From NCBI RefSeq assembly GCF_937876455.1, contig NZ_CALFIG010000203.1, positions 1 to 11,312 of the forward strand: DNA of 11,312 nucleotides. The letters run 5' to 3'. The notes under the pieces are model-generated. The model was not told the origin of the DNA, ran no database searches, and worked only from the letters and a program-made list of their open reading frames with translations. Positions 1 to 7,055 of the stretch are shown piece by piece. A program made the translations under genes and the position numbers. The DNA comes from an uncultured Flavobacterium sp. Its GTDB lineage: Bacteria; Bacteroidota; Bacteroidia; Flavobacteriales; Flavobacteriaceae. How positions within the stretch are numbered: position 1 is the stretch's first letter; every line of letters begins with the position of its first letter.

Positions 1-3000
1 CCTGATAACCAAGGTGAGCCTCAGCACTACTTCCAAGAAAAAGCTATTGTTAAACGTGTTGAATTTGAAGGCAAGAACAAAGAAGGTAATACAGTAACTA
101 AGGCGGTGCTGCCTGTGTACAATGCTCAAACGGGTGCTTTTATCGGCTTTGCTAAGGAAAGTAATGTTGGTAAAAGTAAATACGATACAAGGGAAGAACA
201 ATCACACTTGCGTCACATTACAGAATCTAACCTTTACGATGGTAGTTTAAAGGGGTATGAGCATAATGCTGTTGAGAAGGCTAAAGTGCCTAATTATAAA
301 TACCGTACTGTTGAAGAGTTTGTTCAAGACTATATTGATGGTAAGATGACTGGCACTCCCGAAGAGCAAGATTTTTACAGAGAAAATTCAGAAGCTATCG
401 AACAAGCGTTTCGCAACTTAACTGAAGAAGATAAGGCTGCCGCCGAAAAGGAAATTGATAAAAGACGTAAAGAAGTTGTTATCCCTGAGAAGTTCTTTGA
501 GGGGCAAAAGGCTGAATACGTTGAAGGGATGAGTGAGCAAGATTACATTAACGCTGTATTGCAGGACTCTGAAAATCCTGCTCAGATTGCTGGCGCATGG
601 TTAATGTCCCCTAAGAATGAAGGTGTGGAGGGTATGAATCAATTTGGCGACTTGGACGCTGATGCCGCTATTTATAATTTCTTTAAAGACGGTAATACTA
701 TCTCTACTGAATCATTTAAGAAAATAGCTGACAAGAATCACTTAAATAGAAAAGATATTCCTGCTTATGACAGATATTTTTCTAAAGATGGATATAACCC
801 TGATGGGCTTGAAATGCGTCAATATGGGAAAGATATAACCATGCAAGATGTAGCAGACTTTATTATGAAGTTTCCTAATGGTCATGGTGGTTATGCTGAG
901 AATATGAAAACCTCTAAGAGATATAAACTATCTCAGAAGTTTGAAAGGGTTGCAGGTAGAACATTAACTGAATCATTTGCTAAGAAATTGGCGGATGAAG
1001 AAGCTAGAAGGCAAGAATTTCTTGCTCAGGATGAGGGCATGGCGGCAATGGATGCCGACCTAGATGCTCAATACCAAGCTGATATTGAAGCTGAACAGGA
1101 AAGAAATCGTGTATTTGCAGAAACGGGGCAATTTCAAAAGGAATCCGCCCGCAAAGGAGATTTTAATAAGGATACCCCTAATGATAAATTAAGTTCAATT
1201 GATTTTGTTTTTAGTTCACACCCTAAATTAAAAAAATTATTTGGGAACAATAAGTCATTATACAATAAATATCTTAATTCGATATTCCCAAATAGTAAAG
1301 TTAAAGATATAGTTTATCATGGCAGTAGTTCTCCATTAATCGGAGAGGTGTTTGATAAAGAAAAAGCATTTAACAACACTGGTTTTATATATTTTACGAA
1401 TAAAGAATACGCTAAAGAATTTATGATTGGCAAAAATTCTGTCATGTATTCTGTGCTAGTTGATTTGCAAAACCCTTTAATACACAATTCTGAAGAATTT
1501 AACAATTTATCGAAAACCCTTAAAAATCTTGACCTTAAACATGATGGGGTTATAAACGAGTCTGGCGATTCTTATGATAAAAAATCAGAAGAATATATTG
1601 TAAGAGAGCCTGAGCAAGTTCATGTAATTGGTTCTAGTCAAGATATATTAATGGCTAGTAAATTTTTAAGTAACTTTAATAATAGAACAAATTTCAATAA
1701 AGTACTTGAAAGGATTAAGAAAGTAATGCCTAAAGTGAATGTAGTGATAGATAACACTATTGAAGCTGCGGGGCAAGTACAAGGTAATACATTAAAAGTG
1801 AATCCTGATTATGCGGGATTAGATACACCTATCCATGAAGCGGGGCATATCTTAATTGATGCTATTGGCTATAAGAATAGAGTGATACAAAAGGCTATCT
1901 CTCAATTAAAAGATAGTCCACTATGGAAAGAAACACAAGAGCGCTACCCTGAACTTAACGAAGAAATGTTAGGTAAGGAAGTGTTAGCTGAGGCAATAGG
2001 TAGAGAGGGTGCTGATGTATTCGATAACCAAGTGGCTAAAAGTAAATTTAAGGCAATCCTAGACTACATCTTTGATAAGCTGAAGAGTTTACTAGGCATT
2101 AATAAGAACGTGGCTAAAAGCCTCGCTAAACAGATTATTTCGGGTATTGGCACTAAAGACTTACAAGGTACTACTGAGGCGGTACAAGAACAGAAGCCTA
2201 AGAAGCCATTAACCCCTGAAGAAATGCAGGCTAAGGAACTAATGGATTATGTTAAAGAACATGATTTAGCTGAAATTCCTTATGAGAAGCTAATTAAGAT
2301 TTATAATGTCATTTCATCCGCCGAAATCAGAAACAAAACTAAATACCAATCAGACCTAGAGCGTAGAATAGCACTTAATCTTAAAGAACGTGGATTACAA
2401 AATTCACAAAAGCAAGTGGATGAAGGTGTATTAGCACACAAGGATATTAGTTGGTATGATAAGTGGTTTAAAGTGTTGTCTTGGTTTGACGAGAAATTCC
2501 CTGAGATGAAGGAATTAAGCAAGATGTGGAATACTGCTTTCTTTAATAAAATGAAGGAAGCTCGTGCTGAAAAGAACACCCACGATAAACTTGCTGAGGC
2601 TGTTGTAGACGAAAAGAATAAAAGATTAGGAATAGTAGAGAAAGGTAAATCATTACTCTCTAATCGGGCGTATAAGGCATTTGAATACCTAGACAATGGT
2701 AAGGGCAAGTTATTGACTGTTGCCGAAGCTAAGGCTAAGGGATTGTCGGATGCTCAAATTAAATACTTGGAATACGTAAGGAACTTACTTGCTAAGCAAC
2801 AAGAGATTGATATTAACGAAGATATTAATAGCGTTGATATGGACGTTATAAAGCTAGATAAGGGCTTCTCAGAGGCTTTTCAATCGGATGGCTTTGTAGC
2901 GGCTGTTGGCAGCTTCTTTGGCAATAACAATGACTTATTAGCCACTGAGATTACATTTACTAATCCTAATACGGGCAAAGAACAAAGAGCAAGATTTGCC

Positions 3001-4488
3001 GATGTTCAAACTATCTTGAATAAGTATGGAGAGAATGGTGTAAAAGAAAAGGCTAAGGCGGCGCTGCTAATGGTTAAATATGGCAGAGAAGCTAAGAACC
3101 AATTAAGAAAAGATATTGAAACGGGTAAGACTAAAAAGGGTCGTACAGATAGAATTATATTAGACGAGAAGGGCAATTTATTAAGCAGGTTCGGCGGCGA
3201 AAGAATACAAGGCAGAGCGTATTCTAAGGACTTTTATAATGCAGTTAGCCAATACATAGATGACTCAGCGCACATTAAGCATATCAGTCCATTAGTTCCT
3301 ATCATTAACTCTATTAACTTACTAACTAAGAATGGCGCTTATGTAGATGGTGAAATCATATCTGAGAAAAAACAAAATCTATCTCAGTGGATGGATATGT
3401 GGGTTAAACAACACGTATTAAGAAAACCCGATGAGAATGAGGCTGCATTAGATACTGCAATTAAGACATTAAGATTTGCCACAAGTGGTATTGCTATGTG
3501 GTTTAATGTTCCTGCAAATGTTATGAACGTAGCTATTGGAAATTACAATAATTGGCGACAAGAAAATGGGACTACATGGGCGAAAGGGAATAAGCGCTTA
3601 TTCGGAAATCTTAAGTATTCGGCGGCTATTCTGAACAAGTATGTTGCGGTGTCAAATGATATTGACTCTAATCCGTTTATGGGGGTTAAAAATAAATTGT
3701 CTGCGCTTGGTTATTTAGGACAAAAATGGGGTGAATGGCAGATTCAAGGTTCAGGATTATTAGGACTAATGACTGAGGAAGAATATAACAGCTTTGAATT
3801 TAAAAAGAACCAATACGGCGTAGAAGAGTTAGTAATTAAAGATGGTGTTGATAAAAAGAAGTTAGAGGATAAAATATTGTCATTAATTGACAAGGTATCT
3901 GACGTTCAAGGTAAGTATTCGGCTAAAGATAGAATGAACGTTATGAATAACGAACTAGGTAAGATTGCCATGCAATTTAAGGTTTGGATTCCCGCGTGGG
4001 TGCATGCTCGCTTTGGCGATGAGGGTAGTTATAAGATTGCTTACCGTAATTTCCTAAAAGACGGACTAAAAGAACTGCGCGCCGATTTAAAAGACAAAGG
4101 CTTTATTAAAACCTACAAGGACAACAAGGCATTTGCTCAGAACTTGCGAGGCGCATTGACTATTGGCTTCTTAATGTCATTAGCTTATCAAGATGATGAC
4201 GACAAGGAAAAATCAGCAGCCTCAGAATTTGCACAAAAGGCATTACACGATGTTTTATTCATATTCGACCCTCAGAACCTTAAATACACTTTAACGCATC
4301 CTGTGGCAATTACAGGCACTATTGAGAAGTTTATTAATGCTTTTGAACATCTAATTTACTTAGAAGAGTATAAAGGTGATAGTAAATACGGTGATAAGGG
4401 AGATTTAAAGATACAGGGTGATATTTTATCCGCCACCCCTGCGGGTAATGTAATGGATATTGTTGATAGCGTTACTGAAGAGGAATAA
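1..4488 (+). CDS. Giant phage polyvalent protein with ADP-ribosyltransferase and metallopeptidase domains (5' end outside window)
   Basis: The frame is open from base 1 with no stop, so the start lies outside; a GTG at 106 is only an internal valine. In window residues (codon 1 at base 1) the modules are: a charged N-terminal region to about 395; an ART-type ADP-ribosyltransferase at about 399-553 with Y439-H440-G441, Y464-F-T and a P-E538-Q motif, the H-Y-E pattern of the toxin-like ART fold; a zincin metallopeptidase at about 565-690 with HEAGH at 612-616 and a likely third ligand at E660 or E664; and a long helical C-terminal region with a conserved-looking hydrophobic patch at 1161-1180 and a membrane-like segment at 1384-1396. 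This architecture is known from phage and conjugative-element polyvalent proteins, thought to enter the recipient cell with the DNA and act on host targets. That role is inferred here. The gene ends in tandem TAA stops. The ART part is much more AT-rich than its flanks. Confidence 0.85.
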   Translation, partial: PDNQGEPQHYFQEKAIVKRVEFEGKNKEGNTVTKAVLPVYNAQTGAFIGFAKESNVGKSKYDTREEQSHLRHITESNLYDGSLKGYEHNAVEKAKVPNYKYRTVEEFVQDYIDGKMTGTPEEQDFYRENSEAIEQAFRNLTEEDKAAAEKEIDKRRKEVVIPEKFFEGQKAEYVEGMSEQDYINAVLQDSENPAQIAGAWLMSPKNEGVEGMNQFGDLDADAAIYNFFKDGNTISTESFKKIADKNHLNRKDIPAYDRYFSKDGYNPDGLEMRQYGKDITMQDVADFIMKFPNGHGGYAENMKTSKRYKLSQKFERVAGRTLTESFAKKLADEEARRQEFLAQDEGMAAMDADLDAQYQADIEAEQERNRVFAETGQFQKESARKGDFNKDTPNDKLSSIDFVFSSHPKLKKLFGNNKSLYNKYLNSIFPNSKVKDIVYHGSSSPLIGEVFDKEKAFNNTGFIYFTNKEYAKEFMIGKNSVMYSVLVDLQNPLIHNSEEFNNLSKTLKNLDLKHDGVINESGDSYDKKSEEYIVREPEQVHVIGSSQDILMASKFLSNFNNRTNFNKVLERIKKVMPKVNVVIDNTIEAAGQVQGNTLKVNPDYAGLDTPIHEAGHILIDAIGYKNRVIQKAISQLKDSPLWKETQERYPELNEEMLGKEVLAEAIGREGADVFDNQVAKSKFKAILDYIFDKLKSLLGINKNVAKSLAKQIISGIGTKDLQGTTEAVQEQKPKKPLTPEEMQAKELMDYVKEHDLAEIPYEKLIKIYNVISSAEIRNKTKYQSDLERRIALNLKERGLQNSQKQVDEGVLAHKDISWYDKWFKVLSWFDEKFPEMKELSKMWNTAFFNKMKEARAEKNTHDKLAEAVVDEKNKRLGIVEKGKSLLSNRAYKAFEYLDNGKGKLLTVAEAKAKGLSDAQIKYLEYVRNLLAKQQEIDINEDINSVDMDVIKLDKGFSEAFQSDGFVAAVGSFFGNNNDLLATEITFTNPNTGKEQRARFADVQTILNKYGENGVKEKAKAALLMVKYGREAKNQLRKDIETGKTKKGRTDRIILDEKGNLLSRFGGERIQGRAYSKDFYNAVSQYIDDSAHIKHISPLVPIINSINLLTKNGAYVDGEIISEKKQNLSQWMDMWVKQHVLRKPDENEAALDTAIKTLRFATSGIAMWFNVPANVMNVAIGNYNNWRQENGTTWAKGNKRLFGNLKYSAAILNKYVAVSNDIDSNPFMGVKNKLSALGYLGQKWGEWQIQGSGLLGLMTEEEYNSFEFKKNQYGVEELVIKDGVDKKKLEDKILSLIDKVSDVQGKYSAKDRMNVMNNELGKIAMQFKVWIPAWVHARFGDEGSYKIAYRNFLKDGLKELRADLKDKGFIKTYKDNKAFAQNLRGALTIGFLMSLAYQDDDDKEKSAASEFAQKALHDVLFIFDPQNLKYTLTHPVAITGTIEKFINAFEHLIYLEEYKGDSKYGDKGDLKIQGDILSATPAGNVMDIVDSVTEEE

Positions 4489-4495
4489 TAAAAAA

Positions 4496-4516
4496 GCCCT
4501 AGAATTTATCTAGGGC
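4496..4516 (-). terminator. Rho-independent terminator for leftward transcription (distal of two)
   Basis: A perfect 8-bp stem, GCCCTAGA with TCTAGGGC, closes a 5-base ATTTA loop. On the minus strand it is followed directly by a T-rich run (TTTTTATTATT), so it fits a terminator for the minus-strand genes coming from the right. On the plus strand the hairpin follows the giant gene by 7 bases but has no T-run after it; it could still protect that mRNA's 3' end. Confidence 0.75.
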
Positions 4517-4576
4517 CGCGCATTAAATAGAAGTCCAAAAGAGCTTATTGCAATACAAATATATCCATAAAAAGCT

Positions 4577-4602
4577 GAACCCGCAAATTTCTAAGCGGGT
4601 TC
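4577..4602 (-). terminator. Rho-independent terminator for leftward transcription (proximal)
   Basis: A perfect 8-bp stem, GAACCCGC with GCGGGTTC, closes a 10-base loop. On the minus strand the stem is followed by AGC and then five T residues. It sits 86 bases past the stop of the last minus-strand gene and is the first terminator met by that transcript. With the hairpin at 4496 it makes a double terminator. Confidence 0.7.
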
Positions 4603-4687
4603 GCAACTCCTCCAACTCTTACACTTTCGATGGTTGGCGAGATGTCTTTAGTTTTTCTTTTGTTAAATCTTTTTTAAGTTTATGTAT

Positions 4688-4942
4688 CTATTGCGAATTT
4701 AGTTGTTTTTTATTAAAATAACTATTGTAAAAGGATTCATTTTTAAAAGCATAATAAAAATGCCCCATCTCGGCCAATGTTCTTATATGTGACTCGAAAC
4801 TTATTTCTTTAGTTCCTAGTAAAATAGAATAAGCTGCCCATTCAGATTTTTTGTCCTTTAATGTTAATTTTTTACTTAACTTTTTTGGCCTACCATATTT
4901 TTTACACCACCTTGCCCAACTAACCTGCATTACATTACCCAT
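4688..4942 (-). CDS. Small basic protein of unknown function, AT-hook-like GRP core
   Basis: An 84-residue lysine-rich protein that I do not recognise. Residues 14-30 are strongly basic and contain K-K-Y-G-R-P-K-K, which resembles the GRP core of an AT-hook, so nucleic-acid binding is possible but unproven. The remainder has tryptophan and many aromatics (H-F-Y-Y, F-Y-N-S-Y-F). The ATG at 4942 lies 6 bases after the TGA of the gene upstream, so it is probably translated from the same mRNA; Met5 is an alternative start. It is the last gene of the AT-rich leftward cassette. Its stop is TAG, the only TAG stop in the window, and the same frame stays open for 22 more lysine-rich codons to a TAA at 4619-4621. 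That extension could be a decayed C-terminus or a readthrough product. Confidence 0.65.
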   Translation of the reverse strand: MGNVMQVSWARWCKKYGRPKKLSKKLTLKDKKSEWAAYSILLGTKEISFESHIRTLAEMGHFYYAFKNESFYNSYFNKKQLNSQ

Positions 4943-4948
4943 ATCTTT

Positions 4949-5278
4949 TCAATCTTCATCTTTACAATTTGGTGCGTCAACCCATTCTATAATGCCGTTT
5001 TTAGATATGCTATATTGTAGTACTTTTTCAACAACTGAATCCGAATCGTTAAATCCAATTACCCTATCCACTATTCTAATGGGAGGAATTTCTTCATTGG
5101 TTACAACAAATACAACGTCTGTTTTTTTGCCTAAAAAATCTTTTGTTTCAGTTTCTACTAAAACGCTATCTTCAAAAGTGGAAATAGCTTTAACAGTGTA
5201 TCCGCTATCGTTAGCATATACCTTAAAAAAATCACCTTCTTTTAAATGTTCAATAAATTCTTTTTTCCAAACTTCCAT
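4949..5278 (-). CDS. Unknown small acidic beta-rich protein of the AT-rich cassette
   Basis: I chose the ATG at 5278, giving 109 residues. It lies 4 bases after the TAA of the gene upstream, whereas the GTG at 5293 would overlap that gene by 11 bases. After an amphipathic start (M-E-V-W-K-K-E-F) the pattern of alternating hydrophobic and polar residues with turns such as K-E-G-D-F-F-K-V suggests a small beta barrel, possibly SH3-like. I see no catalytic motif, signal peptide or membrane segment. The C-terminus is acidic (C-K-D-E-D). The cassette gene at 5649-5867 has a similar G-D-aliphatic turn near its N-terminus, so the two may share a fold; this is inference from pattern only. The family is not recognised. 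Confidence 0.65.
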   Translation of the reverse strand: MEVWKKEFIEHLKEGDFFKVYANDSGYTVKAISTFEDSVLVETETKDFLGKKTDVVFVVTNEEIPPIRIVDRVIGFNDSDSVVEKVLQYSISKNGIIEWVDAPNCKDED

Positions 5279-5282
5279 TTCG

Positions 5283-5636
5283 TTACTTGACACGTTTTAC
5301 ATTTTTAAGCCACTTAAATAGTATTATTTTCGACAAATCAAATGTAACTCCAAGTATAAAATACCCCAATATATATAGGGCTATCCAGTTATAAATATTT
5401 GATTTATCAAACGTCCAAAAAAAGACTCCTAATGCGGCGGAAATTAAACCTCCAATATGTTTATAGATAGCTTCAACTATTTCAATATTTTTGAAGTTAA
5501 AAGATTCAAGGTCGGATTTGTGGTTTTCAAATATCTTTACAGCGGCTATTTTTTCCCATCCCTCGATATTTTTATGTTTACAGTATTCTTTTTTGATTCT
5601 GCTTGATATTGAATTAATAATTTCACTTCTACTCAT
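5283..5636 (-). CDS. Small membrane protein with two predicted transmembrane segments
   Basis: A 117-residue protein. Residues 1-58 are soluble and charged, with one cysteine at 19. Two hydrophobic stretches follow at about 61-76 and 81-98, separated by the short polar turn D-K-S-N. The tail is basic (K-W-L-K-N-V-K-R-V-K), which by the positive-inside rule places both ends in the cytoplasm. A small phage membrane protein encoded apart from the main operons could be a holin, a superinfection-exclusion protein or part of an abortive system; nothing in the sequence decides between these. The ATG at 5636 is 12 bases after the stop of the upstream gene. I do not recognise the family. Confidence 0.65.
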   Translation of the reverse strand: MSRSEIINSISSRIKKEYCKHKNIEGWEKIAAVKIFENHKSDLESFNFKNIEIVEAIYKHIGGLISAALGVFFWTFDKSNIYNWIALYILGYFILGVTFDLSKIILFKWLKNVKRVK

Positions 5637-5648
5637 TTTAATTTTATT

Positions 5649-5867
5649 TTACTTTTGGACAAATATGTAAACTAACGCTTCTTTTTTCAGGAAAAACCCG
5701 CTAATTAAAGCGTTGGTTTCAATATACTTTTTGTTTTGGTTTATTAACATCCCGTACTCGGTTTCTTCTATATTTTCCACTTTGTAAACGACCGAACCCT
5801 CTTTTAATGAATTTATAAAGATGTCGCCAATCAATAATTGGTTGGCTAATATTTCTTTTACTTCCAT
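5649..5867 (-). CDS. Unknown 72-residue protein, first gene of the AT-rich cassette
   Basis: A 72-residue protein beginning M-E-V-K-E-I-L with a compact alternating pattern (L-L-I-G-D-I-F-I, then S-V-V-Y-K-V) that suggests a small all-beta fold. It has no cysteines, no signal peptide and no membrane segment. The ATG at 5867 follows an A-rich leader (AACAAAAAAATGG) without a Shine-Dalgarno sequence. It is the promoter-proximal gene of the four-gene leftward cassette, directly facing the dyad at 5883-5919. The function is unknown. Confidence 0.6.
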   Translation of the reverse strand: MEVKEILANQLLIGDIFINSLKEGSVVYKVENIEETEYGMLINQNKKYIETNALISGFFLKKEALVYIFVQK

Positions 5868-5882
5868 TTTTTTGTTATTTAT

Positions 5883-5919
5883 ACATATTGTTTCCGTAAA
5901 AGGTTGCGGCGGAATATGT
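5883..5919. promoter_or_regulatory. Dyad in divergent intergenic region, possible operator or leader hairpin
   Basis: ACATATT at 5883-5889 is the exact reverse complement of AATATGT at 5913-5919. Inside these arms CCG and CGG also pair. The dyad lies between two divergent operons and starts 15 bases before the first leftward start codon. It could bind a regulator or fold in the leftward mRNA leader. I could not find a convincing Bacteroidota -33/-7 (TTTG / TAnnTTTG) pair in the region, so promoter positions are not given. Confidence 0.35.
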
Positions 5920-5965
5920 TAAAATTACGATATTTTTTATATTACTAAAAACCTTATATTTATAA

Positions 5966-5975
5966 TCAAATTTGA
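5966..5975. promoter_or_regulatory. Perfect 10-bp palindrome just before the rightward cassette
   Basis: TCAAATTTGA is a perfect palindrome ending 3 bases before the ATG at 5979. A protein bound there would overlap the start region of the rightward genes. It is short and AT-rich, so chance is a real alternative. Confidence 0.25.
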
Positions 5976-5978
5976 CCA

Positions 5979-6623
5979 ATGGCATTAGATTTAAAAATAG
6001 AGTTGTTTACTGATGATGAGTGTGAGAACTTGTATCTGAGCGACTCGACTGGCTTATATAGTTCTGACAACACGGGTGGGTACAATAGCCCGAACCTTGC
6101 GATTGCTAATGTAGACTTAGTAGTTATCACTGTTACTATTCTAGGCACTACATTAGTATATGAATTAACAGTGTCTAGTGGCACTATAACGGCTGCAACA
6201 GCCACTTTAGGTAGCGGAACGCCTGTAAACATACTTTCTCTATTAGAAAGCACTGTATGGCCTTTTCCTGATGCTATTCCTTTTAATCTTACTCCCACTG
6301 TTTATAGCGCTAATTTCCCTGCCTTTGAAGATGGTGTTTGGGATGTTGAGTATAATGTACAATACACGGGTGGCCCTGAATCATACACTACTGATGACTT
6401 GTATCTTAATAAATGTGCTACATGTTGCTGTATAAGTGATGCTATGACATCTATTAACATTCATAACAAGGAAGAATTAGTGGGATGGTTATATCCAAAT
6501 GCTCTGTTAACTGTCGCTCAGTATGCAACAGATAATGGTAATGTAAGTCAAGCAAATTCATTTTTAACTAAAGCATCAGACATTTGCAGCGGGGCTTCCG
6601 ACTGTAACTGTGGATGCTCATAA
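5979..6623 (+). CDS. Putative virion-associated protein with clustered cysteines
   Basis: A 214-residue protein, beta-rich in its first two thirds, with an early T-G-L-Y-S-S-D-N-T-G-G-Y motif (24-35) and D-G-V-W-D-V-E-Y (118-125). This style is familiar to me from structural-region proteins of Bacteroidota phages, but I cannot name a family. Cysteines cluster in C146-A-T-C-C-C151 and at the very end (C203, C209, C211, C213). The segment at about 155-200 is helical and could be an interaction domain. Pairs of CxxC/CxC could bind metal or form disulfides in the particle. It is the first of three genes; the next starts 12 bases after its stop. No signal peptide is seen. A tail or capsid decoration role is inferred from context. 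Confidence 0.7.
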   Translation: MALDLKIELFTDDECENLYLSDSTGLYSSDNTGGYNSPNLAIANVDLVVITVTILGTTLVYELTVSSGTITAATATLGSGTPVNILSLLESTVWPFPDAIPFNLTPTVYSANFPAFEDGVWDVEYNVQYTGGPESYTTDDLYLNKCATCCCISDAMTSINIHNKEELVGWLYPNALLTVAQYATDNGNVSQANSFLTKASDICSGASDCNCGCS

Positions 6624-6635
6624 ACATTAAGAACT

Positions 6636-7055
6636 ATGTGTAAATGTACAGGTAGAAGGGGTGAACAAGGCCCTGAAGGCCCACAAGGATTAAGCGGTGC
6701 TGCTAGTTTCACTAAAGTAAGGGTGTCTAATACAAGTGTTGGTTCTCAAACTGACTTAGCAATTGTGGCAAGCGCAACAGATACAACTAATATTGTTTTC
6801 TTTGGTCAATTCACGGCCGCTTCATTAGGGGCTATTAATTACACTTTATCAGTGTTAGTTAATGGTAGCGTTGTTTCAAGCACTAATGTAGTAGCTACTG
6901 GCCCTGCCGCCGTTGCAGGAACGTCTTATGTAACACTTCCTATTAGTAATATTGTTGCTATAACAGCGGGACAAGCATTTGGGATTAGGGTAACGCTAAG
7001 TGATTATACACAAACTACTACTATTGAGGGTACTATTCAATACGCTTATCAATAA
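6636..7055 (+). CDS. Collagen-like repeat protein with C-terminal beta domain, likely virion surface protein
   Basis: A 139-residue protein. It starts M-C-K-C, followed by six uninterrupted G-X-Y triplets at residues 6-23 (GRR GEQ GPE GPQ GLS GAA), the hallmark of a collagen-like triple helix. Residues 24-139 are Thr/Ser/Val-rich with alternating hydrophobics, consistent with a beta-sandwich trimer head. Collagen stretches of this kind are common in phage tail fibres and capsid decoration proteins, where they trimerise the chain. The triple helix here would be unusually short. The two leading cysteines could cross-link the three chains. The stop overlaps the start of the next gene (TAATG), indicating translational coupling. 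A host-binding or particle-surface role is inferred. Confidence 0.75.
   Translation: MCKCTGRRGEQGPEGPQGLSGAASFTKVRVSNTSVGSQTDLAIVASATDTTNIVFFGQFTAASLGAINYTLSVLVNGSVVSSTNVVATGPAAVAGTSYVTLPISNIVAITAGQAFGIRVTLSDYTQTTTIEGTIQYAYQ

Noticed and set aside
106..108. GTG as start codon of the giant gene
   Set aside because: The same frame is open back to base 1 with protein-like codons; the gene begins outside the window.
2301..2708. Minus-strand open frame of 135 codons inside the giant gene
   Set aside because: Serine/leucine-rich antisense shadow of the coding strand, with no context.
4540..4625. tRNA-like 3' end (GGTTCGCAACTCC) near the hairpin at 4577
   Set aside because: The T-arm does not pair properly and no acceptor or D-arm is found upstream; the hairpin is better explained as a terminator.
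4851..5321. Plus-strand open frame of 156 codons
   Set aside because: Overlaps two minus-strand genes that have better composition, coupling and spacing; a shadow frame.
5871..5978. Bacteroidota-type promoter (TTTG and TAnnTTTG)
   Set aside because: TTTG occurs, but no matching -7 element at proper spacing could be found by eye on either strand.
5966..6298. Minus-strand open frame of 110 codons opposite the first virion-type gene
   Set aside because: Antisense to a gene with clear coding character; no leader or neighbours.
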